From Sphingobacteriales bacterium (GTDB lineage Bacteria; Bacteroidota; Bacteroidia; Chitinophagales; JADIYW01), in NCBI GenBank assembly GCA_016699615.1, contig CP064984.1, positions 868,001 through 932,000 on the forward strand: a DNA stretch of 64,000 nt, read 5' to 3'. The translations under genes and the position numbers were made by a program. The notes below the pieces were generated by a model. That model worked only from the letters and a program-made list of their open reading frames with translations. It ran no database searches and was not told the origin of the DNA. Of the stretch, positions 8,009 to 17,819 are shown piece by piece (positions within the stretch are counted from its first letter, which is position 1; each line of letters starts with the position of its first letter).

Positions 8009-9352
8009 TTGGCAAAATTAAAAACAATATATGTTTGTCAAGAATGTGGCACCACATCACCAAAATGGATGGGAAAGTGCAACAATTGCAATGCGTGGAA
8101 TACTTATGTAGAAGAAATTGTAGAGTCTACACCAAAAAATGTTGTACATAAAAAAAACAACACAGCACCACAATTGATTGAAACCATACAAGCAGAAGCA
8201 AGACCACGTATACAATTAGCAGACCAAGAATTAAATAGAGTTTTAGGTGGAGGAATTGTTCAAGGTTCTTTGGTATTAATTGGTGGCGAACCTGGAATTG
8301 GCAAATCAACGCTTTTGTTGCAAGATGTATTGCAAACTAAAAACTTAAAAACACTTTATGTTTCTGGTGAAGAAAGCGAAAGTCAAATAAAAATGCGTGC
8401 TGAGCGTATAGCAAGCATCAACAAAGATATTTATATCTATACTGAAACTGATGCTGAATCTATAATACAACAAATGCAACAAATACAACCAGACATTGTA
8501 GTTATAGATTCTATACAAACGATACAAACTGCGTTGTTAGATTCTGCACCAGGAAGTGTTGCACAAATTAGAGAATCTACATACTTATTACAACAATATG
8601 CAAAAAAACACCATGTTCCAATTTTTATTGTTGGACATATTACTAAAGATGGTGTAATTGCTGGTCCTAAATTATTGGAGCATATTGTAGATTGTGTTTT
8701 ACAATTTGAAGGCGATAGAAATTATAATTATAGAATAATTAGAACTATAAAAAATAGATTTGGTTCTACAGCAGAATTGGGCATTTATGAAATGCAAAGT
8801 TCAGGTTTGCGTGCCGTTAGCAATCCATCTGAGTTGTTGATTACGGAAAGAGAAGATGAAGTAAGTGGCGTGGCTATTGCAATAACTATGGAAGGCAATC
8901 GTGCAATGCTTATAGAAGTACAAGCATTAGTATCTTCTGCTGTGTATGGCACACCACAGCGTAGTAGCACTGGCTATGACCTGCGTAGGTTGAATATGAT
9001 ATTGGCTGTTTTAGATAAAAGATGTGGTTTTAGATTTGGCAGTAAAGATGTTTTTTTGAACATTGCAGGTGGTTTGAAAATAGATGATCCAAGTGCTGAT
9101 TTGGCAGTAGTTGCTGCCTTACTTTCATCGTATGATGATATTGCTTTGAGTAATGAAATTTGTTTCAGTGGAGAAGTTGGTCTGAGTGGAGAAATTCGTG
9201 CTGTAAATAAAATTGATATTAGAATTGCTGAAGCTGCAAAATTAGGATATAAAAATATTTATATATCAAAATACAATCATAAAATTGAACCAAACACATC
9301 AAAAATTAGACTATCAAAAACGGTGTTAGATTTTTATAAAAGTCTATTTTAA
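8009..9352 (+). CDS. radA: DNA repair protein RadA
   Basis: 447 residues from a TTG start (MAKLKT, matching the family N-terminus). The domains in order are a zinc finger with C10, C13, C24 and C27, a RecA-like ATPase with Walker A GGEPGIGKST at residues 92-101, the RadA signature KNRFG near residue 250, and a Lon-protease-like C-terminal domain. RadA (Sms) is a DnaB-type helicase that drives branch migration in recombination intermediates. It directly follows the small lipoprotein gene, probably in one transcript. Confidence 0.96.
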   Translation: MAKLKTIYVCQECGTTSPKWMGKCNNCNAWNTYVEEIVESTPKNVVHKKNNTAPQLIETIQAEARPRIQLADQELNRVLGGGIVQGSLVLIGGEPGIGKSTLLLQDVLQTKNLKTLYVSGEESESQIKMRAERIASINKDIYIYTETDAESIIQQMQQIQPDIVVIDSIQTIQTALLDSAPGSVAQIRESTYLLQQYAKKHHVPIFIVGHITKDGVIAGPKLLEHIVDCVLQFEGDRNYNYRIIRTIKNRFGSTAELGIYEMQSSGLRAVSNPSELLITEREDEVSGVAIAITMEGNRAMLIEVQALVSSAVYGTPQRSSTGYDLRRLNMILAVLDKRCGFRFGSKDVFLNIAGGLKIDDPSADLAVVAALLSSYDDIALSNEICFSGEVGLSGEIRAVNKIDIRIAEAAKLGYKNIYISKYNHKIEPNTSKIRLSKTVLDFYKSLF

Positions 9353-9383
9353 TAAATAAGTAGATTACTACTAAAAAAATTAT

Positions 9384-9391
9384 TACTTTAG
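9384..9391 (+). promoter_or_regulatory. Probable -7 box (TACTTTAG) four bases before the comF start
   Basis: TACTTTAG matches TAnnTTTG at all but one position and is followed by four bases and the ATG at 9396, the same geometry as at 10100, 16966, 21609, 41964 and 47846. Confidence 0.4.
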
Positions 9392-9395
9392 TTAT

Positions 9396-10096
9396 ATGTT
9401 CTTAACCACAATAGAATACCTAACTGACGTATATCGTTTATTCTACCCAAAATTGTGTGGTGCGTGCAACACAGCATTGTACAAAGGCGAACAACATATT
9501 TGTTTTGTATGTAGCAATAATTTGCCATTCACTGATTTTGAAAAACTAAAATCAAATCCTGTTGAGAAAGTATTTCAAGGTAGAATAGATGTAGCATTTG
9601 CAACATCATTATTATATTTTTCTCGTAGTACAAAAACTCAAAATATTCTACACCAGATAAAATATAACAATAGAAAACAACTTGCTATCTATCTTGGAAA
9701 TTTACTTGGAGAAAGAATAAAATCAACACACGAACAATTAAACTTTGATGTTATTATTCCTGTTCCATTGCATCCAAAAAACTACAAATAAGAGGCTACA
9801 ATCAAAGTAGTTACATTGCCAAAGGCATAGCCGAAGCCTTAAATATTCCTGTTGCCGAACACATTATTAAAAGAAAAATAAATACAGCAACACAAACTAA
9901 AAAAACAAGAGTAGAACGTTGGCAAAACATTAATAATGCATTTGAATTGAATAAAAAAATAAAACTAAATTACAATCATATATTATTAGTTGATGATGTA
10001 CTAACAACTGGAGCAACCATCGAAGCCTGTGCTAATAGTTTAAATTCTAAACAAAACTTAAAAATCAGTGTTGCAACCTTAGCTATGGCAATTTAA
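9396..10096 (+). pseudogene. comF: ComF-family phosphoribosyltransferase-like protein, frame broken by an apparent 1-base deletion
   Basis: The first frame (9396-9791) gives the N-terminal half with the zinc-binding CGACN...CFVC motif and stops after PVPLHPKNYK. Adding one A to the A6 run at 9776-9781 joins it to a second open frame reading LHPKKLQIRGYNQS, which continues to the PRPP-binding motif LLVDDVLTTGAT and a stop at 10094-10096. The repaired product would be 233 residues, the usual ComF length. ComF proteins are linked to DNA uptake and processing. The intact second half and the homopolymer location suggest a sequencing error rather than a dead gene. Confidence 0.88.
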
Positions 10097-10099
10097 TCT

Positions 10100-10107
10100 T
10101 ATATTTG
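10100..10107 (+). promoter_or_regulatory. -7 box (TATATTTG) four bases before a start codon
   Basis: A perfect TAnnTTTG box ends four bases before the ATG at 10112. With the spacing set by the SRP RNA promoter, transcription would begin at or next to the A of ATG, giving a leaderless mRNA. Confidence 0.55.
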
Positions 10108-10111
10108 TTAC

Positions 10112-11575
10112 ATGTTGAAGTCAATTAAATTTTATATCGTTTTTATATTTATTGCAGGCGTATTTTTTGTCTCATGCAAGAAAGATAAATTCAACACAGT
10201 TGATTTGGTTCAGTTTTCAAATGATACACTAAAATTTGACACTATATTTACAACATTAGGTTCTACCACAAAGCTACTTACAATTGTAAATCCACACAAA
10301 GAGAAAATAATAATAGATGAACTAAGTATTGCATCTTCATCATTATTTAGAATAAATGTAGATGGCGATACAGGAAGAATTTTTAATACTATTGAGATTC
10401 CTGCAAAAGATAGTATTTATGTTTTTGTCGAATTAACTATAAATCCGAATAGTGAAACATTACCTTATATTGTTTTAGATTCCATACTATTAAAATTAAA
10501 TAATAAACAACAAAAAGTAATGCTACAAGCATATGGACAAAATGCACATTTCTACGATAATGAAATCATTGGTACCAACACAATTTGGAATAATGATTTA
10601 CCATATGTAATTTTAAATACACTGTTGATTGATGCTGGTGCATCACTTACTATAAATGCTGGAACTACAGTTTATTTTGGTGGCAATGCATCTATGATTG
10701 TAAAAGGAAACTTAACTATAAATGGCAACAACGATACTTCTGAAGCTGTACTTTTTAGAGGCTACAGATTAGATAAAGATATTAATGGTACGTTATATGA
10801 TAAATATCCTGGACAATGGTTAGGTCTCTTTTTTTTAAGAGGAAGTACAGGAAATATTAATAATTTTAATTTAAGAAATTCATACTACGGATTGAATGTT
10901 GGCAACATAGAAACTACTGATGATGATGCACAAAATTTAGCCTCATTACAAAATGCAACGTTGAGCAATGGTGCAAATATTATACTTAAGAACAGTAAAA
11001 TTTACAATAATTCATTTTATGGAATATTTGGATTTCTGAGTACCATTATTGGAGAAAATATTTTGTGTTATGGCGCTGGTACAAATGCAGTTGGCTTATA
11101 TTATGGTGGACACTATCAATTTACAAATTCGACATTCTTTGCTGGCAATAATCCATATATTTCGCATTCTAAAACACCAGTATTTTATTTCAATAATTTC
11201 TTTTCTTACAGCAGCACAGCACCATCATTATTCGCAGATTCATCATTAGCTATCATTAATAATAGTATTATATATGGCACATTGGACGAAGAAGTATTCA
11301 CAGATGAAGACACAGACAATCCAAATAAGCTTTATTATCAATTTCTAAATTCTTGTATCAAAACTAAGGCGACAAATATTAATGCCAATACTAATTATAC
11401 CAATTGTATTAGCAATGATCCAAAGTTTGAAAATATTGGTAAATTTAATTTCCAATTACAAAATGGTTCGCCTTGCATAGATGCAGGGAACAATAGTATT
11501 GTATATCCATTAGTAGATATAAAAGGCAATACAAGAGTAGGTAATGTAGATATTGGTGTGTACGAAAAACAATAA
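10112..11575 (+). CDS. Right-handed beta-helix lipoprotein
   Basis: 487 residues. A lipoprotein signal ends at Cys22 (FFVSCKKDK). Residues 30-150 resemble a beta-sandwich; from about residue 170 there are repeated short strands with Asn ladders (LTINAGTTVYFGGNASMIVKGNLTI and so on), typical of a parallel beta-helix. The C-terminus carries the NGSPCIDAGN...DIKGNTR...DIGVYE signature of the choice-of-anchor Q / beta-helix family of Bacteroidota surface proteins. No pectate-lyase catalytic residues are apparent. Its stop codon overlaps the start of the next gene by one base, so the two are translationally coupled. Confidence 0.85.
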   Translation: MLKSIKFYIVFIFIAGVFFVSCKKDKFNTVDLVQFSNDTLKFDTIFTTLGSTTKLLTIVNPHKEKIIIDELSIASSSLFRINVDGDTGRIFNTIEIPAKDSIYVFVELTINPNSETLPYIVLDSILLKLNNKQQKVMLQAYGQNAHFYDNEIIGTNTIWNNDLPYVILNTLLIDAGASLTINAGTTVYFGGNASMIVKGNLTINGNNDTSEAVLFRGYRLDKDINGTLYDKYPGQWLGLFFLRGSTGNINNFNLRNSYYGLNVGNIETTDDDAQNLASLQNATLSNGANIILKNSKIYNNSFYGIFGFLSTIIGENILCYGAGTNAVGLYYGGHYQFTNSTFFAGNNPYISHSKTPVFYFNNFFSYSSTAPSLFADSSLAIINNSIIYGTLDEEVFTDEDTDNPNKLYYQFLNSCIKTKATNINANTNYTNCISNDPKFENIGKFNFQLQNGSPCIDAGNNSIVYPLVDIKGNTRVGNVDIGVYEKQ

Positions 11576-13830
11576 TGGCTTTGCAAAAAATTAAAAACGC
11601 AATACAACAATTAATATATTCATTTCCTGTGCAATTACTAATACTGCACATAAAGAAATATGCAATATTTAATTTGGTATGGATAGTATTGTTTCTTACT
11701 GTTACACAACAATTCGGAAAAAAATTTGGTGTCCATTTATTATTGCTTGACCCAACCTACTTAAATGATGTAAATGTATATAGTTTCTATTTTATTGGCT
11801 TAGCAATGGGTGGATTCATTATGGCTTGGAATATTAGTGTCTATATTCTAAATTCATATAGATTTGAATTTTTAGCTTGCATTTCAAAACCATTTGTAAG
11901 ATTTTCATTTAATAATTTTATTATTCCTGCATCTTTTACTATTCTATACATTATTTGTATTTATAAATACCAACGCATACAAAACCTTGAAGATACTTCT
12001 AGAGTAATATCATTCATTATTGCATTGTTATTAGGCAACATAAGTATTGTATTAGTGTACACTATATATTTCATATATTTTACTGAAGATGTAAAATCAT
12101 TTTTGAGTAGAATTACTGAAAAAACAAAAGAACAATTACTTAAAAAAAATATTAATATAGATTTTATCTATGATGCCAAAGACTTTGCCGAAGATAGAAA
12201 ATGGTTAGTACTAAACTATTGGCACTATCCTTGGAAATTTAATAAAGTAAGAAGCATACCAATTTATGACAAAGGTTTAATTAATGAGGTATATTATTTG
12301 CACCATAGGAATGCATTTGTTATCATTTTTGTAAGTATAAATATATTAATTTCTTTAGGCTACTTATTAGAAAATCCATTCTTTAGAATTCCAGCAGGAA
12401 GCACACTATTTTTAATATTTACAATATTTATTGTATTCTTTACAATATTTACATTTTGGTTTAGAGGATGGCGAACAATTGCACTAATAACATTTATTGC
12501 AGTTTTAAATATATTTACAAAATATAATATCATAGATGGTAGTCATCAATTCTATGGTTTAGATTATAGTAAGAAAATAGAGTACAATGACCAAAAAGTA
12601 CAAACACAAACTACAAGAGCAGGAATACTAAACGATATAAAACAAACTGAAGCTATTCTAAACAATTGGAAGAATAAAAATAAAACCATACAGAAACCAA
12701 AATTAATTATTGTTAATGTTGGTGGCGGTGGTTCAAAGGCTGCCTATTGGACTTTTAAGGTTGCGCAAGAATTGGACAAGATAACTAATAATACATTTTT
12801 CAACAGAACTGCATTGATATCTGGAGCTTCTGGTGGAATGCTAGGCATAGCATATTATCGTGAATTATTTCTACAAAGTCAAAGTAATAAAGAAATACAT
12901 TTGGCTGATAAAAAATACTTAGACAATATTGGAAAAGATTTATTGAATGGCGTAACTACCTCGATAGCAATGAACGACATTTTTCTTCCTTTTAGAAAAA
13001 TAGAATATGAAAATCACAAATACAAAAAAGATAGAGCTTACATGTTTGATAAAGAATTTAATGAGAATACAGAAAACGTTCTAAATAAAAAACTATCAGC
13101 ATATAAACAACCAGAAAGAAATGCACAGATACCTATGATGATAATTGGCTCTACCATTATCAACGACCAAAAGATGATGTACCTATCGCCACAACCTATC
13201 AAATATCTACTAAAACCATACATCGCTTCCAACCAAACTATCAATGAATATATTGGAATTGATGCTATTGAGTTTAATACATTATTTAAAAATTCTGGAG
13301 CAGCAAACATAAATGTTGTAAGTGCCTTGCGTATGAATGCAACATTTCCATATATCTTTCCTGCTGTAAGTTTGCCAACAAAACCAGAAATTAAAGCTAT
13401 GGACGCTGGTTTTCGTGACAACTTTGGCTATTTAGTAACTACCAGATTTATGTCATCATTACAAAAGTGGATAGAAGAAAATACATCAGGTGTAATTGTT
13501 GTTACCATAAAAGTAGATGACAAATCTAAAGATTATTCTGCTTTTGAAACTAAAACATATATTGGCGAATTGTTGGCACCTATAGGTGGAATTTATTCGA
13601 ATATGCTATTCCTACAGTATTACAATGCTGACCAAAATTTTGCAACACTATATAATGACTACAAAACAAATATCAACTTTATAGATTTTACATACAAACC
13701 ATCTAAAAAAGATGCAGCTGCTTCACTTAGTTTACACTTAACGAATAAAGAAAAAATGGATATTCAACAATCTTTTTATAGTGAATACAATCAAAAAATG
13801 AAACAACGATTTTTAAACCTATTATATTAA
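11575..13830 (+). CDS. Membrane-anchored patatin-like phospholipase
   Basis: 751 residues. The first 320 contain about eight hydrophobic helices (for example residues 27-45, 66-86, 110-130, 144-166, 240-262, 270-292). The C-terminal half is a patatin-like hydrolase: glycine-rich oxyanion loop IIVNVGGGGSKAAYW, nucleophile elbow SGASGG with Ser419, a substrate segment ALRMNATFPYIFPA and the dyad Asp610 in MDAGFRDNFG. Such enzymes release fatty acids from phospholipids. The Asp is followed by a Gly as in true patatins, so activity is likely. The gene starts on the last base of the upstream beta-helix lipoprotein. Confidence 0.87.
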   Translation: MALQKIKNAIQQLIYSFPVQLLILHIKKYAIFNLVWIVLFLTVTQQFGKKFGVHLLLLDPTYLNDVNVYSFYFIGLAMGGFIMAWNISVYILNSYRFEFLACISKPFVRFSFNNFIIPASFTILYIICIYKYQRIQNLEDTSRVISFIIALLLGNISIVLVYTIYFIYFTEDVKSFLSRITEKTKEQLLKKNINIDFIYDAKDFAEDRKWLVLNYWHYPWKFNKVRSIPIYDKGLINEVYYLHHRNAFVIIFVSINILISLGYLLENPFFRIPAGSTLFLIFTIFIVFFTIFTFWFRGWRTIALITFIAVLNIFTKYNIIDGSHQFYGLDYSKKIEYNDQKVQTQTTRAGILNDIKQTEAILNNWKNKNKTIQKPKLIIVNVGGGGSKAAYWTFKVAQELDKITNNTFFNRTALISGASGGMLGIAYYRELFLQSQSNKEIHLADKKYLDNIGKDLLNGVTTSIAMNDIFLPFRKIEYENHKYKKDRAYMFDKEFNENTENVLNKKLSAYKQPERNAQIPMMIIGSTIINDQKMMYLSPQPIKYLLKPYIASNQTINEYIGIDAIEFNTLFKNSGAANINVVSALRMNATFPYIFPAVSLPTKPEIKAMDAGFRDNFGYLVTTRFMSSLQKWIEENTSGVIVVTIKVDDKSKDYSAFETKTYIGELLAPIGGIYSNMLFLQYYNADQNFATLYNDYKTNINFIDFTYKPSKKDAAASLSLHLTNKEKMDIQQSFYSEYNQKMKQRFLNLLY

Positions 13831-13841
13831 AATTTATTTAA

Positions 13842-13872
13842 TTGTAAGGTTATATTTATATACTTATATTTG
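13842..13872 (+). promoter_or_regulatory. Full promoter: TTG at 13842 and TATATTTG at 13865
   Basis: A TTG -33 element and a perfect TAnnTTTG -7 box are separated by 20 bases, in the range for the Bacteroidota primary sigma factor. The ATG of the following gene lies at 13888, leaving a leader of about 10 bases. Confidence 0.6.
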
Positions 13873-13887
13873 TGAAAATTTTTAATC

Positions 13888-14435
13888 ATGAAGAAGATAT
13901 TTTTATCAATACTTATTATTTCAAGCCTTAGTACATTTGCTGTAGAAAAAGGCGATTTCCATGTTAATGTAACAACGAACTTAGGACATCATCAATACAT
14001 TGGTGGCGTAGGAACAAAATCTGGCGGACTTGGGTTTGTGCCAGGTGTTACTGTAAACATGGATTTTGCAGTAAGTCCATATTTTAGTTTAGGTGGTTGG
14101 TTTACTTTCGCTGGCAAAAATATGGTGGTGATTTGTATAAATACAAATATTTTGGAATTGGCACAAGAGGTGTTTTTCACTTATATCAATTAATTTCAGA
14201 AAAAGGTAATGCAAAATTAGATGCTGATAAATTTGATGTATACATTCCTTTAGCAATTGGTGGTGGTTTCAAATTAAAAGACAAAAACTATGCTGGAGAT
14301 AAATTTAGAGGTGGTGCTATTGTTGGTGCTGGTGTAGGCATTACGTACTATTTTGTAGAACATATTGGTGCAAACTTAGAAGCTGGTTAAAACGAAGCAT
14401 CTTACGGAAAAATTGGTTTAGCATTCAAATTCTAA
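13888..14435 (+). pseudogene. Outer-membrane beta-barrel protein with a frameshift and an in-frame stop
   Basis: The first frame gives a signal peptide (MKKIFLSILIISSLSTFA) and beta-strand sequence up to FTFAGK. Adding one A to the A5 run at 14116-14120 continues the barrel as KYGGDLYKYKYFGIGTRG. A TAA at 14388-14390 then interrupts LEAG-x-NEASYGKIGLAFKF; TAT (Tyr) would be one substitution away. The repaired product is about 182 residues with alternating aromatic/Gly strands and a terminal aromatic residue, as expected for an OmpA/OmpW-like porin. Two independent lesions make real decay more plausible here than for the other broken genes. Confidence 0.75.
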
Positions 14436-14460
14436 TCTAGAATCTAATCTTTATATAATA

Positions 14461-14490
14461 AAAACCATCTCAAATTGAGATGGTTTTTTC
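14461..14490. terminator. Bidirectional rho-independent terminator
   Basis: AAAACCATCTCA, a 3-base loop, then TGAGATGGTTTT: a perfect 12-bp stem flanked by A and T runs, placed between the converging outer-membrane protein gene and the PH-domain gene. Confidence 0.9.
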
Positions 14491-14512
14491 GTTTTTAATA
14501 TGCACAATGATA

Positions 14513-14920
14513 TTAATTATCACCATCAATTATTGATTTTACCATCATAAAAAACTTCTTTCCTTCTTCTGCTTGTGCTTTAGGAATTTTCACTTCTATT
14601 GGTGCATTGTATGGCACATTATTCAGGTATTTTGTATTTCCGTCAATACCAATTTTAATATCTGCATCCATATCAAAAGTTCCAGCACTTTCAAAAGAGA
14701 TGTATTTCAAACTTTTAAGTGGAAAATACTTATACTCTTTTTTACTTCCAGTAAAGCCTTGTACATCAATATAGAAAATACCTTTGCTTGTAATAATTAA
14801 TTCATCTCTGAAAAACTTAAACGCAGCCACGATAGATTCATTTTCTGATAAGAAAGGTTTTACCAAATCTGATTGGCTGTTAATGTCTGCATGTCCTGCT
14901 AATTTGCTAAATAGTCCCAT
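14513..14920 (-). CDS. Bacterial PH-domain protein
   Basis: 135 residues, no signal peptide. The core FRDELIITSKGIFYIDVQGFTGSKKEYKYFPLKSLKYISFESAG is a bacterial pleckstrin-homology-like domain (the family with YokE-type and YvbH members): strands, then a turn where a general -GSKK- precedes the middle strand. These domains form oligomeric rings; the cell role is not known. A TATATTTG box (on the minus strand, about 20 bases upstream) probably drives it. Confidence 0.8.
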   Translation of the reverse strand: MGLFSKLAGHADINSQSDLVKPFLSENESIVAAFKFFRDELIITSKGIFYIDVQGFTGSKKEYKYFPLKSLKYISFESAGTFDMDADIKIGIDGNTKYLNNVPYNAPIEVKIPKAQAEEGKKFFMMVKSIIDGDN

Positions 14921-14991
14921 TTTAATATATTTTTTTCAAATATAGCAAACAAAACTTGCTTCATATATTATTTTAATATAAATAATATATA

Positions 14992-16857
14992 CTATACAAC
15001 TTCTAATTCAGCAATGGGTTCATCTTTTTCAACTTTCAAGTTATTAATGATGAATTCTTGCCTGCTTGGCGTATTTTTTCCCATGTAATATTCTAGCAAT
15101 TGCTCAATACTTTGATTTTGTTTGAGTACCACAGGCTCTAATTTTATATTATCATTGATAAATTCTTCAAACTCTGATGGTGAAATTTCGCCTAAGCCTT
15201 TGAATCTTGTGATTTCTGGCTTGCCTTTTAGTTTTTGTATCGCTTGTTGTTTTTCTTGTTCAGAATAACAGTAAATTGTTTCCTGTTTGTTACGTACTCT
15301 AAACAATGGTGTTTCAAGAATGTACAAATGTCCTTTTTTTACCAAATCTGGAAAAAACTGCAAGAAGAATGTCATTAATAACAACCTAATGTGCATGCCA
15401 TCTACGTCTGCATCAGTTGCAATAATAACATGGTTGTATCTCAAATTATCTATATCTTCTTCTATGTTTAATGCATGTTGCAACAAGTTAAATTCTTCGT
15501 TTTGATACACTATTTTTTTTGTTAAACCATAACAATTCAAAGGCTTTCCACGCAAGCTAAACACAGCTTGTAATTCTGGATTTCTTGCTTTTGTAATAGA
15601 ACCAGATGCAGAATCACCTTCAGTAATAAACAACATAGAATCTCTATATTTTTCATTTTTTTCATCCGTGTAATGTACTCTACAATCTCTTAGTTTTTTG
15701 TTGTGCAAGTTGGCAGATTTTGCTCTTTCATTAGCCAATTTTCTAATGCCACTCAAATCTTTTCTTTCTCTTTCAGATTGCTGAATTCTTTTCAACAAAG
15801 CATCTGCAACAGCTTGATTTTGATGTAAGAAATTATCTAATTTTGATTTTACAAAATCATTGACAAAAGATTTTAACGTTGGGCCATCAGGTAGCCACAT
15901 ATTTTGCGAACCTAATTTCGTTTTAGTTTGAGATTCAAATACTGGCTCTTGAACTTTTACTGCAATGGCACCTACAATTGCTTGTCTAATATCTGATGCT
16001 TCAAATTGTTTTTTATAAAACTCACGTAATGTTTTTACAATGGCTTCTTTAAATGCTTGTAAATGCGTACCACCTTGTGTAGTGTATTGTCCATTCACAA
16101 ACGAATAATATTCTTCGCCATATTGGTTACCATGTGTTAATGCAATTTCTATGTCTTCATCTTTCAAATGAATAATTGGGTATCTTAGCTCTGACTCATT
16201 CGTTTTCTTTGCCAACAAATCTTTTAAACCTTCTTTCGATACAAATTTTTTATTATTAAAAGTAATGGTTAGTCCAGCATTTAGGTACGCATAATTCCAT
16301 AATTGTTCATCAACAAACTCTTCTACATAATTAAAATTCTTAAAAATAGTATCATCTGCTACAAATGTAAATGTTGTACCATTTCTATCATTTGTTTTTT
16401 CTATTTTAGAATCTTTAGTCAGATTACCTACATTAAATTCTGCTGCTTTTTTTTCACCATCACGCACAGATTCTACTTTAAAATATGTAGATAAAGCATT
16501 TACTGCTTTAGTACCGACACCATTCAAACCAACAGATTTTTGAAATGCACGCGAATCATATTTTCCACCTGTATTTATCTTCGAAACACAATCAATTACA
16601 GCACCTAATGGAATACCACGACCAAAGTCTCGTACAGTTACAGTTCTATCTTTTATGATAACTTCTATTTGTTTGCCAAAGCCCATTACGTGTTCATCAA
16701 TAGCATTATCTATAATTTCTTTCAATAAAACATACACACCATCATCTGGTGAAGCACCATCGCCTAATTTTCCAATATACATTCCTGGTCTTAAGCGTAT
16801 ATGTTCTTTCCAATCTAAGGTTCTAATATTGTCTTCGGTGTATTGTACTTCTGCCAT
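14992..16857 (-). CDS. parE: DNA topoisomerase IV subunit B
   Basis: 621 residues. N-terminal GHKL ATPase: EIIDNAIDEHVMG, DFGRGIP, GVGTKAVNALS. Then the transducer domain and a TOPRIM domain with ITEGDSASGSI and DADVDGMHIR, and the C-terminal GRGI-type end. Length and the short TOPRIM tail fit ParE rather than GyrB. With ParC it decatenates replicated chromosomes. No parC lies next to it in this window. A -7 box (TACATTTG on the minus strand, 16875-16882) precedes it. Confidence 0.88.
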   Translation of the reverse strand: MAEVQYTEDNIRTLDWKEHIRLRPGMYIGKLGDGASPDDGVYVLLKEIIDNAIDEHVMGFGKQIEVIIKDRTVTVRDFGRGIPLGAVIDCVSKINTGGKYDSRAFQKSVGLNGVGTKAVNALSTYFKVESVRDGEKKAAEFNVGNLTKDSKIEKTNDRNGTTFTFVADDTIFKNFNYVEEFVDEQLWNYAYLNAGLTITFNNKKFVSKEGLKDLLAKKTNESELRYPIIHLKDEDIEIALTHGNQYGEEYYSFVNGQYTTQGGTHLQAFKEAIVKTLREFYKKQFEASDIRQAIVGAIAVKVQEPVFESQTKTKLGSQNMWLPDGPTLKSFVNDFVKSKLDNFLHQNQAVADALLKRIQQSERERKDLSGIRKLANERAKSANLHNKKLRDCRVHYTDEKNEKYRDSMLFITEGDSASGSITKARNPELQAVFSLRGKPLNCYGLTKKIVYQNEEFNLLQHALNIEEDIDNLRYNHVIIATDADVDGMHIRLLLMTFFLQFFPDLVKKGHLYILETPLFRVRNKQETIYCYSEQEKQQAIQKLKGKPEITRFKGLGEISPSEFEEFINDNIKLEPVVLKQNQSIEQLLEYYMGKNTPSRQEFIINNLKVEKDEPIAELEVV

Positions 16858-16943
16858 GTTCGTTTTCTTTTATGCAAATGTATTTTTTAGAATTAGAAAA
16901 CAAAGATACAATTATCCACAAACATCATAATAATGTATAGACA

Positions 16944-16973
16944 TTGGAAAATAATTAAAAAATGATATCTTTG
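16944..16973 (+). promoter_or_regulatory. Promoter (TTG-N19-TATCTTTG) ending four bases before accB
   Basis: TTG at 16944-16946 and TATCTTTG at 16966-16973 are 19 bases apart, a textbook Bacteroidota promoter. The accB ATG begins only four bases after the box, so the transcript should start at or within one base of the start codon. Confidence 0.65.
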
Positions 16974-16977
16974 GTAT

Positions 16978-17445
16978 ATGGATATTCAATTAATTAAGAA
17001 ATTGATTCAACTCGTAAATGATAATAATGTTGGCGAATTGAAAATCAAGGAAGGTGATTTTAAAATTGAAATTACCCACAAAGATTTTGTGAAACAACAA
17101 AACATAACAGCAACAACATCTGTTCCAAGTAGTACAGTTGTGGCAACACCAACTATGGTTGAAAGTAACAATACTACACCAAAGGCAAACGAAAGTGTTG
17201 TAGCTGATAATGTAAAAACAATTAAATCACCCATGATAGGCACATTTTATCGTTCCTCAGATCCAGATAAAGAGCCATTTGTAAAAGTTGGCGATAAAAT
17301 AAAAGTTGGCGATGTACTTTGCATCATCGAATCGATGAAACTATTTAACGAAATAAAAAGTGATGTAAGTGGAAAAATAGTGAAAGTAATGGCAGACAAT
17401 GCACAAGCTGTTGAGTACGACCAAGCTATATTCTTAATTGAATAA
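16978..17445 (+). CDS. accB: Biotin carboxyl carrier protein of acetyl-CoA carboxylase
   Basis: 155 residues. The N-terminal half (MDIQLIKKLIQLVNDNN...) matches AccB, followed by a flexible Thr/Ser/Val/Pro linker and a C-terminal biotinyl domain. The biotinylation motif is ESMKL with the acceptor Lys121. It carries CO2 from biotin carboxylase to carboxyltransferase in the first step of fatty-acid synthesis. accC is not in the window; the next gene is a CoA-binding-domain protein 11 bases on. Confidence 0.95.
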   Translation: MDIQLIKKLIQLVNDNNVGELKIKEGDFKIEITHKDFVKQQNITATTSVPSSTVVATPTMVESNNTTPKANESVVADNVKTIKSPMIGTFYRSSDPDKEPFVKVGDKIKVGDVLCIIESMKLFNEIKSDVSGKIVKVMADNAQAVEYDQAIFLIE

Positions 17446-17456
17446 GAAGCCTATAC

Positions 17457-17819
17457 ATGAACAAAAAAACTTTAGTTTTAGGCGCAAGTCCAAAATCTGA
17501 TAGATATAGTTTTAAAGCAGTAATGTTATTGCAAAAAAATGGACATGATGTTGTTCCGTTAGGCTTTGAGCATGGCACTATTGGCAATGCAGAAATTATT
17601 ACCAATTGGGAAAATTATAATGATATTGATACAATAACACTCTACTTAAACCCTAATAGACAAAAGCAATATTACAATTATATTGTAGAGCAAAAACCCA
17701 AAAGAGTAATCTTTAATCCAGGTACTGAAAACGATGAATTAGAACAACTTCTAATAAAAAATAACATTACATACTTAGAAGCATGCACATTGGTGCTACT
17801 CACAACTGGACAATATTAA
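17457..17819 (+). CDS. CoA-binding-domain (YccU-like) protein
   Basis: 120 residues covering a single Rossmann fold: TLVLGASPKSDRYSFKAVMLLQKNGHDVVPLG at the start and IFNPGTENDELEQLL toward the end. This matches the stand-alone CoA_binding_2 family (YccU-like). Ligand and role are unproven. It follows accB closely and is probably co-transcribed. Confidence 0.85.
   Translation: MNKKTLVLGASPKSDRYSFKAVMLLQKNGHDVVPLGFEHGTIGNAEIITNWENYNDIDTITLYLNPNRQKQYYNYIVEQKPKRVIFNPGTENDELEQLLIKNNITYLEACTLVLLTTGQY

Noticed and set aside
14097..14390. Independent small gene in the second frame of the outer-membrane protein
   Set aside because: Its sequence continues the beta-barrel of the first frame; one added base joins them.
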